Shown here: in pieces, positions 22,253 to 31,229 of the stretch | Layout: each line of letters starts with the position of its first letter | How positions within the stretch are numbered: position 1 is the first letter of the stretch | NCBI GenBank assembly: GCA_964020155.1 | Contig: OZ026561.1 | Coordinates: 2,747,047-2,811,046, forward strand | Origin: Chondrilla cf. caribensis | Taxonomy: Eukaryota; Porifera; Demospongiae; Chondrillida; Chondrillidae | Length of the DNA: 64,000 nt | Direction of reading: 5' to 3' | Translations under genes and position numbers: made by a program | The notes under the pieces: generated by a model | What the model was told of the DNA's origin: nothing | The model's database searches: none | Seen by the model: the letters and a program-made list of their open reading frames with translations, nothing else

Positions 22253-23500
22253 AGTGTGTGTGTGTGTGCATGTGTGTGTGTGCATATTACGCTCACTGAC
22301 TTTAACAGAATCCTTTGGTGGTAGTTTATCTACAACAACACCAATAGTCATCCCAGTCTCCTTCAATGTCTCCATCCTCAACCTTTGTAACTATGCGAGG
22401 TACCTTGACCATCTTACTTTCCTCCATCCTCTCATACATTTCAGACTTGCTAGCACAATAGGAGCTGCTGTCAGCATTTCTAAAATTTACAGTGGACAAT
22501 TGCATGCAGTATTTGTAGCACATAGAACAAAATCTTTAATGAAAACAAAGTGCATGCACACAAATACATGCACACATGCATGTACACACTCACGCACGCA
22601 TGCATGCATGTACAAACACACACACACTCCTTCCTCTTTTCCAGTAGTTCTTTGGGTATTATCTGAGCATTCCACTTGCCTAGAAAAAGGTTTTGTTCCT
22701 GTCTTCCTAGAGGCCTTGTTATCACCATCCAGTGGCAGTGATAGGTCTAGAGGGTTCAAAAATCAATACGTGTAAAATCAGTTACTTTCAACATGCATAT
22801 GTACCATATCACACAAATTTATGTCATTGCTAGCAAATACCACAGATAAACACGCACTCAGGTAGGATAAGCTATCTCATACACACACATACGTACAGAC
22901 ACCACACATACATACATGCGCACGTACACAAACACACAAGGACTAACTGTTTTTAGCTGATTGAGCAGTAGTATACATAGTTCGATCATGTGCTTTCTCT
23001 TTTTCATAGTAGATGTTAACGACTTTCGAAATTCTGCTCTAGTGTGAGCTTGTCTCTCTTCTGCAGTCCTCCCTTTACTCACTGATTCTTGTGCCCCAAC
23101 TGTCATCTCAACTTGTCAATTCCAAACTTCATTTGAAGCAACTCAGTTACACTGGACACAAAATGACAATACATTCTTGAACTGGGGGGACTTCAAGCTA
23201 TAAAGTACTACATACATACATATATTATATATATATATATAATATATATACAAAAATATTGAATACTTTCACATAATGAAAATATCCTAACAGGTAAGGA
23301 TGTAAACGTCAAATAACACTTATGACATGCAGGATGACTGTATGGGGGAGTGATAAGCGTCACATCCAATGTCATTCCAGACGTTCCATTGTGGTACTAC
23401 GTACATCCTCCCATAACTGTAATGTACCTATCATTAGATATACAGTATAGGAAATATTGACGAGAAATTCATATTGGTGAATTGGCAATTTAGAGAGCTT
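21664..23500 (-). repeat. Left inverted arm (unit 2)
   Basis: Copy of 2704-4870 without the SINE; CATATTGGTGAATTGG near 23475 is the empty target. A minus frame from about 23106 reads MTVGAQESVSKGRTAEERQ and LTSTMKKRKHM before a GTTAGT donor-like site. The KVEDGDIEGDW and DKLPPKDSVKV blocks are out of frame with each other here too. Confidence 0.75.
22158..22283 (+). repeat. (GT)n microsatellite (unit 2 left arm)
   Basis: About 115-bp run, the longest among the three left arms. Confidence 0.95.
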
Positions 23501-24226
23501 TACCTCAACATTTTTTTCTGCCAAAATGGCACATAATTGTCTTTTCTAATATAGGGTGACCAATTCTTTCAGAAAATTCAATATTTCATACACAGCCATC
23601 AATCGTGACCTATATTTTACTTTGTGCGTGAGAAATACACTGGTGTTGGTGGGCAATTGATGATGAATATGACTTAAAAATATCTAATCAAAATGAAAGA
23701 TCTAAATTGTTCACAATTTTGCCGAACATAATTTCCACCAATATCTCTTGCTACGTATATGGTATCATAAGAGTTCAAAAGGGCTTACCTTGAAGCTCAT
23801 CATGTGACTTGTCTGCTAACTTAGACACACGAACACTTCTGACACAACCTCCAGTACTAGAAATAAGCCTGGATCCCTTGAGTCTACAGTGGTACTGTGT
23901 AAGAAAACGAGATCAGCGATTTAGTGGAGGAATGCTAGGAGGGATGTTATGTTGAACACAGTAAATATTGAAACAAGTGCCTCACCCACGCGCTGACACA
24001 GAGCTACTGGTACGAGCTATGTACACGTATAATAATATACACAAGTACACGTAGGAATACAAACCCACTAAAGGTGGAGTGTTATCTCGGCTAGTCTTGT
24101 CACCAATTTCTAACAAAGAAGTCCAATTCGCGTCCTCTTCCGATTGAATTACTCCTCGCATAAAACATGCAGGTGATATGTACAAGGTAGATTCACAGCC
24201 AACCTTCGGTAGTTTTAATACACATA
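23501..24226. other. Central segment left of the 7.2-kb transposon (unit 2)
   Basis: Unique-looking sequence shared with 4870-5334 and 6040-6234; the 705-bp element is missing (empty site near 24030). No supportable gene. Confidence 0.4.
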
Positions 24227-24400
24227 AGCCCCTTTTACACTAGAGAAATCTTAAAGCGATTCCGTTAAATCGCTTCTGTAACTGGTTTAACTAAACCGGT
24301 TTGGCGCGTTTACACGTATTACGAATAACCGGTTTAGAAAGCGATTTACGCTTCGACGAATGTAAACGCTGGAGCGATTTAAATCGGTTTCCGTGAAGTT
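24227..24400 (+). repeat. Left TIR and subterminal motif zone of the 7.2-kb transposon
   Basis: After the 19-bp TIR the motif AAAGCGATT or its complement AATCGCTTT recurs (AAAGCGATTCCG, TTAAATCGCTT, AAAGCGATTTACG, GGAGCGATTTAAATCGG), mixed with GTTTACAC/GTAAACG. Such arrays usually bind the transposase. Confidence 0.75.
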
Positions 24401-24954
24401 TCTGCTAAATACTGGAGTTTTCGATTGAAATAACCGATAATACCCACATTTTGTCTTTTTCTCCTTAATGTCACCAGTTATTCTTCGTAAATGAAGGGTC
24501 AGCAAACAACCGAATACATTTTATGTTGATATTTTACGACGGGAAGCGACTACATCTATTTTAAGTTTCAAAAAGTTCATTTTCGCTGTCATACGTACGG
24601 ATACAACTTTTAATGAGCCTAACCATATGGAGTTGTACCATTCATTCAAGGTCGTTCAAGGTCGTTAACACCGCTTGGGAGGACCTTTGAAGTCACGACG
24701 TGATAATGAACTAGTTACGTTATTGTAAACACTTGGCTGCGTGTTAGTGTAACCGTTCGCAAAGGCCCTATCCATGTGTAATCTTACGTCACAGATACGT
24801 CACAACCAAAACATGGCGCTGATTAGAGAGCAGAGTAAATGCGGACTAGTTCAATAGCGTCAAAGAAGAGTCGCTCCATGTTTTGCACGGTTCGATATGA
24901 TACAGGATCAGGTGGCATATACTCAAGCAGGTTAGTTACGTGTGTACGTGTTAC
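24401..24954. other. Left non-coding zone of the 7.2-kb transposon
   Basis: No convincing gene. Two ACGTCA motifs stand near 24785-24800, followed by an ATG with only 14 codons (MALIREQSKCGLVQ). CAAGCAG/GTTAGT near 24932 could be an exon end just before the hammerhead, but no matching exon was found. Confidence 0.3.
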
Positions 24955-25007
24955 GCTGTACTGATGAGGCCCAAAAGGCCGAAACGCTAGGTAATAGCGT
25001 CTACAGC
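24955..25007 (+). ncRNA. Type I hammerhead ribozyme, plus strand
   Basis: All core elements are present. Stem I is GCTGTA/TACAGC; the core is CTGATGA at 24961-24967; stem II is GGCC/GGCC with loop CAAAA; then GAAA at 24981-24984; stem III is ACGCTA/TAGCGT with loop GGTAA. The cleavage triplet GTC ends at 25001, so scission is predicted between 25001 and 25002. Every conserved core base is intact, and the minus copy differs in loops while keeping the stems. Confidence 0.93.
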
Positions 25008-25081
25008 TATAATATTATGTTATCTAAACGTGTCGAATGTATTTATGTTACGAGTGTTTGTGATGTCCTTTGTTGTATGAT

Positions 25082-25097
25082 GGTTTTTAGAAAAACC
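25082..25097. repeat. Stem-loop GGTTTTTAGAAAAACC
   Basis: Perfect hairpin about 30-45 bp past the stop of the proline-rich minus gene. The same hairpin with one change lies past the transposase stop (28083-28098), in both cases followed by CGTTTT and near a hammerhead. It is shared 3'-region sequence of the two minus-strand genes. Confidence 0.6.
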
Positions 25098-25125
25098 GTT
25101 TTGTGAATGGAGGTTCGGAAGAGAA

Positions 25126-25565
25126 TCAGTCCTCCTCACTCCCCAACCCTGACTCACTGCTCGAGCTCGTGTCGGGATCTGGGGACGAGTCGCTGGCCGA
25201 GTCTTGCCTAACTGGCAAGACAACCCTCGGTCTCCTACAGCGGTAGCCGCCTTCAGGGACAACTTGATCGCCGTCAACGGCCGACCTTTTTCTGAGGTGG
25301 AGAAAGCACAGGCAACAATTCAATGAATGAGTTTCTGAACTATCCATGTCTTTAACTGATTAACATACCTTAAAATTTTCTGAGCATCTGGGACTCTTTG
25401 CTCTGCCCCCGATGCAGATCCCGATGACGACGATGGGGGTGGCGACGGCGAAGGAGAAGGACGAGGAGGGGGAGGCGGAGGCGGAGGAGGCGGAGGAGGA
25501 GGAGGGGGAGGGGGAGGAGGAGGAGGAGGAGGAGGAGGAGGAGGAGGAGGAGGAGGAGCACTCAT
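25126..25565 (-). CDS. Proline-rich acidic-tailed small protein (transposon gene)
   Basis: Two exons: 25565-25369, an intron with GTATGT...CTCAG borders, and 25291-25126, giving 120 codons with the frame kept across the junction (TTA AG/A AAA). The protein starts MSA, then a run of about 34 prolines coded by CCT/CCG/CCC, a Ser/Pro stretch, a basic centre (GGYRCRRPRVVLPVRQ) and an acidic tail (DTSSSSESGLGSEED). It is divergent with the plus-strand gene at 25745, the two starts being 179 bp apart. It has no known domain; possible nuclear or scaffolding accessory protein of the element. The proline run may expand or contract. Confidence 0.6.
25461..25559. repeat. GGA/GGC trinucleotide tract coding polyproline
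   Basis: Plus strand reads GGAGGAGG repeats of about 100 bp. On the minus strand it codes the proline run; the other frames give poly-Leu or poly-Ser, which are artefacts. Confidence 0.9.
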
Positions 25566-25683
25566 CGCTTGACTGAATCAATATTAATTCGCACATTATT
25601 GAGTACATAAAATATTCATAGCCATACCCATCACGTGACTGCGCCAGCGATAATGGGCATATGACAGCCTTTGAGTACACAGG

Positions 25684-25695
25684 CGAATATATATG
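25684..25695 (+). promoter_or_regulatory. TATA-like element for the gene starting at 25745
   Basis: GAATATATATGA about 55 bp upstream of the start. The divergent spacer also holds CACGTG (about 25633). Confidence 0.4.
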
Positions 25696-25744
25696 ATAGC
25701 AATGTATCTAACACAACTAACTTGATCAAATCAACTCAACAAGA

Positions 25745-26329
25745 ATGCCTTACAATTTTAGAGAGAACACTCGCAAAGATTACGCTAAAATGATTAGCCT
25801 CCCCCTTCCAAGACCCGAGCGAATAGGGCATGTCCCCCCTTCCTCCCGTTCTTCCCCTCGTGCCCCTCCTACCCCTTCTACCACGCCCTCAAAGTTCGAA
25901 GCGCTAGCTTATAAGGTAGGAGAAACCTGGATACAAGTGCATACATTCATGCATCCATTATATGACACACAGTGATCCTTTTGAACATTTTTGCAGGTAA
26001 AGGAAGCGCTTCGAAGGAGACAGACGATCGTTCGTCTGTCTCTACCAATAACTCAAGAGGAGTTCCAGCTGATCTCTCTTCTGGGGACGAAGTCAAACAA
26101 TAAAGGTCGCACAAAATATACAATAGAAGATTTAGACATACTAGCTACTTTATTAGGCAATAACTGGTACGAATATAGAAAAAACGAAGAAGACATATCC
26201 GTAGTACATAGGGACTCTTTATATTTTTATTTGTATAAACATAGGGATATTGTAGAATATGGGGCATGCACACGCGGACACACATCTTTAATTTTTTGTT
26301 TTGTAAAGATAGATAAAAAGGTTAGGTAG
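25745..26329 (+). CDS. Unrecognised 167-residue protein (transposon gene)
   Basis: Two exons: 25745-25915, an 81-bp intron (GTAGGA...TTTTGCAG) and 25997-26329, phase 0, total 168 codons with stop TAG. Residues 1-57 are basic, then Pro/Ser-rich (MPYNFRENTRKDYAKMISL). The second exon is a compact mixed domain containing IVRLSLPITQEEFQLISLLG, TIEDLDILATLLGNNWYEYR and LIFCFVKIDKKVR. It has no recognised family; the second half looks folded, possibly a small DNA-binding or partner protein. Codon use and intron size resemble the other genes of the element. Confidence 0.62.
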
Positions 26330-26414
26330 TTATTTGCTGTAAATTCTGTTGTATCAGTTATTCTTACGTATGATATTATATTACGTATCAATCAAAAAAT
26401 TACACTACCGACCG

Positions 26415-26424
26415 TATATATATA
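26415..26424 (+). promoter_or_regulatory. TATA box of the gene starting at 26462
   Basis: TATATATATA, 38-47 bp upstream of the ATG. Confidence 0.55.
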
Positions 26425-26461
26425 CACCCTACGAGGGGGTTGCAGTCAGTTAAAGACAAAG

Positions 26462-26885
26462 ATGGTAGAAAGTGAGTTGTAGACTGCTGTAGAATGCCAG
26501 TTGTCATGTATATGATGATGATGCCGTTTCCTCATTGCTACAAGCAATTATTTTAACCTACTGGACCAAAAGCAAAGAACGACGACGACATCGACGACGA
26601 CGACGACGACGACATCGACATCGACGCCACAGACGTTACACATACAGCAAGCATACATACATGATCCATACTGTGACAGTTAAGCAAAGAGGACAGACGA
26701 AATTTTTATGTTTAATAGGTGATAGGTATAATGTTAAATTTAGTCTTAGTTATTCTAGTATTACTTATATAGACAGCATGAAGACTCTAATTTTTAGACT
26801 AGCTAACTTTAATTATGTTTTATCTCTAGGTTTTAGGTCTGACTCAACTAAGTTATATGATATTTATCAATTATGTACAAACTAG
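26462..26885 (+). CDS. Unrecognised 116-residue protein with Arg/His tract (transposon gene)
   Basis: Proposed exons are 26462-26471 (ATG GTA GAA A) and 26545-26885, with a GTGAGT...ACAAG intron. The splice is inferred from the TATA position and frame; an internal start is possible. After TIILTYWTKSKERRR comes a run of Arg and His coded by a CGA/CAT repeat, then a domain with VKQRGQTKFLCLIGDRYNVK, FSLSYSSITYIDSMKTLIFR and GFRSDSTKLYDIYQ. The basic tract could be a nuclear localisation or nucleic-acid contact. No family recognised. Confidence 0.5.
26578..26632. repeat. CGA-type trinucleotide tract
   Basis: CGACGACAT repeats coding the Arg/His run of the 116-residue protein. Confidence 0.85.
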
Positions 26886-27329
26886 CATCTATATCAATGC
26901 AGCATGGTTGCAAATATCATTATATTATATAGTATCAGTATTGTTACAGTATATTATATGGTATTATTATACACACACATATATATATATATATTGTTGA
27001 TACATACACATATATATAAGCATACGAATATTATATATATAATTTTAATATACAGTATAGCATCATACAGATCTTCATCTGGGCTTGTAGTCTTCCTACA
27101 GGATAGTGTATCATCATGGTGATAGTTCCAACAACATAGACAATGTGTGTGCAGTTTGTACATGCACACACATTGTAGATACATATGAGGTCATGAAGCT
27201 AATAGTCATAACGGGTCTTTATCTGGTCTGCACTGTAATTTCCACCCATTGCTGTTAGTAGTTGCTATAAGTCTTCCTATTAGCAGGATAGACTATTAAT
27301 GGAGAACAACACCTCCAGCTCCTACTCAA
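26886..27329. other. Spacer in the 7.2-kb transposon
   Basis: AT-rich, with AT/CATATA microsatellites near 26970-27040. Two partly similar pieces (TAGTCTTCCTACAGGATAG near 27088, AAGTCTTCCTATTAGCAGGA near 27270) suggest an old local duplication. No gene seen. Confidence 0.45.
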
Positions 27330-27337
27330 TATAAATA
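27330..27337 (+). promoter_or_regulatory. TATA box of the gene starting at 27372
   Basis: TATAAATA, 35-42 bp upstream of the ATG. Confidence 0.6.
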
Positions 27338-27371
27338 AGGTTCAGGTACAAGTTGCATATTTTGCTAAAAC

Positions 27372-27901
27372 ATGCCAGTAAATAGTGCATTTGGAGAGGC
27401 TATCGAGGCTCTAAGGAGCGCATTCGAGGAAATTGGGTGAGTGTATTGCTGCAAATTCATATATAATTACCTTATTTATTGAAACCCTGAACATCCTGTC
27501 AGATTACAATGTCCTCAAAAGTTCCTGGAACTTCTTCAGGCTCCAGCTGCCAGTCGAGAGGGTCTGGAGGAAGAATTTGAGAGTGCACTCTTTGTGAGTT
27601 AATACCAACAACCTGCAGGAGAGAGAGGTATATATGGTATTGTTTACATTAATTACAGCAAAGATTTCCAGAGAGAGAACATATGGTCATACAAGTGGTG
27701 GCTTATGTGCTCTTCCCTCCAGAGGTGGATAGGGTGCTGCAAATCAAGTTCCCTAATGAGACAACTCGGGCAATAGTTAGTGGTCGTGTAAGTCACCAAT
27801 GCAGCATTGCATGTCATATACTGCATATACATTAATATATATCGTTTGTATAGGGTTATATAGTTACCTTGGTGGATATTCATTCAGTATACTCAGACTG
27901 A
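27372..27901 (+). CDS. Unrecognised 110-residue protein, four exons (transposon gene)
   Basis: Exons 27372-27436, 27503-27593, 27659-27787 and 27854-27901. The three introns are 66, 65 and 66 bp with GTGAGT, GTGAGT and GTAAGT donors and CAG/TAG acceptors. The frame is kept through all junctions (111 codons with TGA). The protein begins MPVNSAFGEAIEALRSAFEE, an amphipathic helix, then ESALFQRFPEREHMVIQVVA and ends VTLVDIHSVYSD. Overall acidic and well folded in appearance. No family recognised. It converges on the transposase gene, with the minus-strand hammerhead 100 bp beyond its stop in antisense. Confidence 0.7.
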
Positions 27902-28001
27902 GCCTGTATAGGACTGGTGTGTTCGGCTTATGAAGCCACCAGAATACAAAAGATGATCACCAACATTTTTTACATATGTGTAATACATGTAGAACTTGAT
28001 A

Positions 28002-28059
28002 GCTGTAGACGCCAATTCAGAGAATGGCGTTTCGGCCTTTCGGGCCTCATCAGTACAGC
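28002..28059 (-). ncRNA. Type I hammerhead ribozyme, minus strand
   Basis: Read on the minus strand from 28059: stem I GCTGTA, core CTGATGA, stem II GGCC/GGCC with loop CGAAA, GAAA, stem III ACGCCA/TGGCGT with loop TTCTCTGAAT, then C and stem I TACAGC. Predicted scission is between 28008 and 28007. Stem III differs from the plus copy by compensating changes (CGCTA/TAGCG against CGCCA/TGGCG), which supports selection for structure. It lies 104 nt past the transposase stop on the same strand. Confidence 0.93.
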
Positions 28060-28082
28060 GTGATATCCTTTGTACGAATAAT

Positions 28083-28098
28083 GGTTTTGAGAAAAACC
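28083..28098. repeat. Stem-loop GGTTTTGAGAAAAACC
   Basis: Counterpart of 25082-25097, between the transposase stop and the hammerhead. The flanking words (TCCTTTGT before, CGTTTT after) are shared too. Confidence 0.6.
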
Positions 28099-28163
28099 GT
28101 TTTTGGAGGGTAATGCATTGTAAATACTACACAACACGAGACATGAAGTCAACTTACTGTAAC

Positions 28164-30778
28164 TCACTTGGTACAAGTGGTCTTGTAATGTCCCTTCTGT
28201 CCACACTTTCCACACTTGACTTCTCGTACACGAAGGAAAGCTCCTTCGTCTACGAGGTGCTCGAGCCTGTTTCCCTTCTCCATCACTTGGACGAGGGCAC
28301 GGCCAGGTTGCAAGTTCGTCGCCCTGTAATGAGTAAAGAATAGTCAAATAATGAATAAATGAATGACAAAAACAAGCATAACATATGAACAAACCTGTAG
28401 TACACTTTACTGAGGCGGTCATTATATTTTTCTAAGCCTTGCTGAGTGAAAGGCAGGAGGCTCCCGTGAAGACGTAAAAATTGTCCCACATGGGCATACA
28501 TACAATGTATGTATGGGGTAACTCGGTCACGATGGTAAATGCGACAGAAAGAGTCCACCCAATCTTTAGCCTCACACTCATAGGCTTCGATATCTTGTAC
28601 TACTGGCTGCCTATATATTGAAAAGAAGGTAAGGTAAGTAAGAGGTAATAGGTTTTAGAATATTTTGAATACTCACTTTAGCAAGTTGTTGATGGCAAGG
28701 ATCCTATCCCAGAGAGACTGGATGCAAGCAACCCGTTCACTCTGCCCATCTGGCATCACTTCAGATAGTTTGAGACCCGAAAATAGCTTTAGTTTCTCAG
28801 GTCCCGTAAAGGACCTCCACTTCAGCCTAGATCCTTCGCTATAGAAGTTCCATGCCGGGATTGATAGATTTGATACAGCAGCTTCAAATACTTGCGTCAA
28901 CTTCAGACCTCTTGAGGTGGCATCATGCTGAATTACCTCGGCAAGCAGGAGATCCACAAGGACATCGGTCACTCGAAGGAAGAGATGGAGGTTGTCTATA
29001 ACGACATTCTGCAGGGGGATAAAAGGAAAAAGAGGAGGGTTAGTAACATTGAAGGACTTCTTACTCTTTGACGATAACAACTCATTCTCTTCTGTAGTCC
29101 TGCTGTCCCATGTCTTGTCCGTGATCCATCTTGACTCCTTGGGGCATTTACACCAGATACAGGCGTACTTGCAGTTGGCAGAATCGATGCCAGTGACCAT
29201 AGATAGAAATTTATAGTCACCCCCCAGACTATAAACTATTCTGAATGTCTCATCATTGACAGTAATCACATCTGTATCCTTCATCTCATCTATCAGGTCA
29301 GCCAACGCAAGTTTCACCGACTCATACTTCTCCGAGTCACGGAAGAGGGCAATTGGATGGATACCGTCCACAGAGCCTGTGGAATTCTCCTCTAAGATGG
29401 TAAAGGCGAACACAATGCAGTGTAACCTCTTGCCAATGACTGTGCCGTCTCCGGAGAGTTTCACGTGGATACACTTGTTGGATCTGAATAACGAACAAGC
29501 CATGCATGTTATACATGTTGACATTAAGAATACTTGTAGATTGACATACCTGAAACTGGCATCTGCGGCACTGTTCCTAATTAAGTGTTCCAGTCGCACT
29601 ATGAGTCGGCCCCTAAAACTTTGCTGTACCCCATCTGTCCCCACTGGTGTTGGGCGGATGTCCCACTTGGCATTCAACTCTTGAACTCTTGTCTTCAGCT
29701 CATACAAACTTGGCAGGTTACTTAGCTTGCATAGCTCCTGGTACCCCTCGTCTGTAAAATGACATGTTACAATACATATGATGACATGCATACATACAAT
29801 TCACCATAATATATATATATACTTACTGCTAATGTTGAATCTCTCCTTTGCCAGTAGAACAGAATCTGAATCTGAGATTTTCCCTGGAGTCTCCCCAAAG
29901 TGGAGGTATTCTATCTTTTCATCTCTCTGGACTGTCATGGATAAACACTTCAGCCCAGGCTCCTCATTTTCAGCTACTTCTTCGATGGTATTGAGTAGCC
30001 TTCTCTTTCGTCTCCAAAGCTGACTTTGGGAGAGGTCCTCCAGGGGTTTTCTCTTTAGGGTACCTACAAACATTATATATCAATGATGACATGATCATAA
30101 CGTAATGTTTAACAAGCAATGCTTACCAGGTCGGGAATTTTGTGTTTTCGAAAGCTCTTCGATCTTCTCATTGGCCATCTTGAGAGACTGGGTCAATGAG
30201 TCGACCATATTCTGGAGCCGCAAGACCTCCCTGCGAAGTCTTGCCTCCTACATAGAAGCCAGACATAGATATACAGAGAATTATGTATAGAAGCCAGACA
30301 TAGATATACAGAGAATTATGTATAGAAGCCAGACATAGATATACAGAGAATTATGTATAGAAGCCAGACATAGATATACAGAGAATTATGTATAGAAACA
30401 CTAGGAACGGTAAAACTTAACAGTATTATGATGTCATGACAATATCACGATCAAGAATACCGACGCACACTACTAGAAACGCTAGTATCTAACGACTTCT
30501 TTATAACTTCTCACCTCTGATTCTACCTCGACTTGTGGAATCGCCGAGGGTATGGTCCACATACGGGAAAGAACCTTCTTCCTGGCGGGGCCTCCGAGGG
30601 GTTTCATCTCCGTTCGAATCCTCTGTGCTCTTCCCATAATCTTCTCAAACAGTGAGGAGTCAACTTCAATTCCTGCCTCCGCCGATAATCTTCTTATTGC
30701 CGATAGCCTGGCGTCTTCATCGAGGTTCTTCCCGTCGAGACTTGAAAAGAGATCAAAGATCACTTGATTACTGATCAT
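28164..30778 (-). CDS. Transposase-like protein with C-terminal CCHC zinc knuckle
   Basis: Seven exons: 30778-30515, 30247-30127, 30063-29827, 29751-29550, 29483-28677, 28610-28395 and 28323-28164; all junctions are in frame, 668 residues. Residues 1-125: a helical region and coiled coil (EARLRREVLRLQNMVDSLTQ). Core: LSGDGT (Asp287), GGDYKF (Asp364), GIDSANCKYACIWCKC (Cys379-Cys388) and VIDNLHLFLRVTD (Asp438), spaced like an RNase H-type DDE/D core with an inserted zinc site. C-terminus: CGKCGQKGHYKTTC zinc knuckle (Cys653, Cys656, His661, Cys666). I recall similar uncharacterised proteins from sponges and cnidarians; the transposase role is inferred from the TIR element around it. The ATG at 30778 sits about 60 bp after a TATA box. 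Confidence 0.78.
30248..30514. repeat. Four tandem copies of a 35-bp repeat in transposase intron 1
   Basis: Unit AGAAGCCAGACATAGATATA... of 35 bp starts at 30254, 30289, 30324 and 30359 and ends about 30393. The copies look identical, so the array is young. It makes this the longest intron of the gene, next to the coiled-coil exon. Confidence 0.9.
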
Positions 30779-30839
30779 ATTGATAGAATGATCGGGTATC
30801 CACAAATGCGAATGTGCAGAATCACAGATTTGCCACTCC

Positions 30840-30846
30840 TTATATA
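30840..30846 (-). promoter_or_regulatory. TATA box of the transposase-like gene
   Basis: TATATAA on the minus strand, 62 bp upstream of the ATG at 30778. A perfect CRE palindrome TGACGTCA follows upstream at 30878-30885. Confidence 0.55.
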
Positions 30847-30877
30847 CCCGCTGGACACTTCAAATTTCGCGCCATAA

Positions 30878-30885
30878 TGACGTCA
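30878..30885. promoter_or_regulatory. CRE-like palindrome TGACGTCA
   Basis: About 35 bp upstream of the TATA box. ACGTCA half-sites also stand near the left end of the element (about 24785-24800). Could be a CREB/ATF site; unproven. Confidence 0.35.
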
Positions 30886-31229
30886 GAATATTAATCGAAA
30901 TCCACTGCGTTGCCGTGTTGGCGAATACGTTGTACGATCACCGGAACGCATAACAAACGCGATCTCAAATTACATCGTAACATCCGAATACAACTCGACA
31001 CAGCAATTTGAAATACATCATGGCAATCAGTACAGGAAAAGAAAAGTGAATAAAAAGGTAAGGTGACCCAAAACTGCCAACGAGTTCTGTTATTCCGTGT
31101 TTTCTGGCTTGTCCATACATTTGAATACAGCAATCATCACCTATAGAGGTAGAATAAACAAACGAATGCAATGTAAAATTTCATATGCATGACGGATGGA
31201 AAATTATAAAACACAATAAGATGCCGAAA
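30886..31229. other. Right non-coding zone of the 7.2-kb transposon
   Basis: About 340 bp upstream of the transposase promoter. Two overlapping minus frames of 68 and 80 codons show no domain. Confidence 0.4.

Noticed and set aside
25360..25680. Poly-Ser and poly-Leu frames over the GGA tract
   Set aside because: Alternative frames of the proline-coding repeat; only the proline frame continues into a matching second exon.
28164..30778. Naming the transposase-like protein as KDZ, Kolobok or Academ
   Set aside because: No motif visible by eye decides between them, and the ends and target site do not match one clearly.
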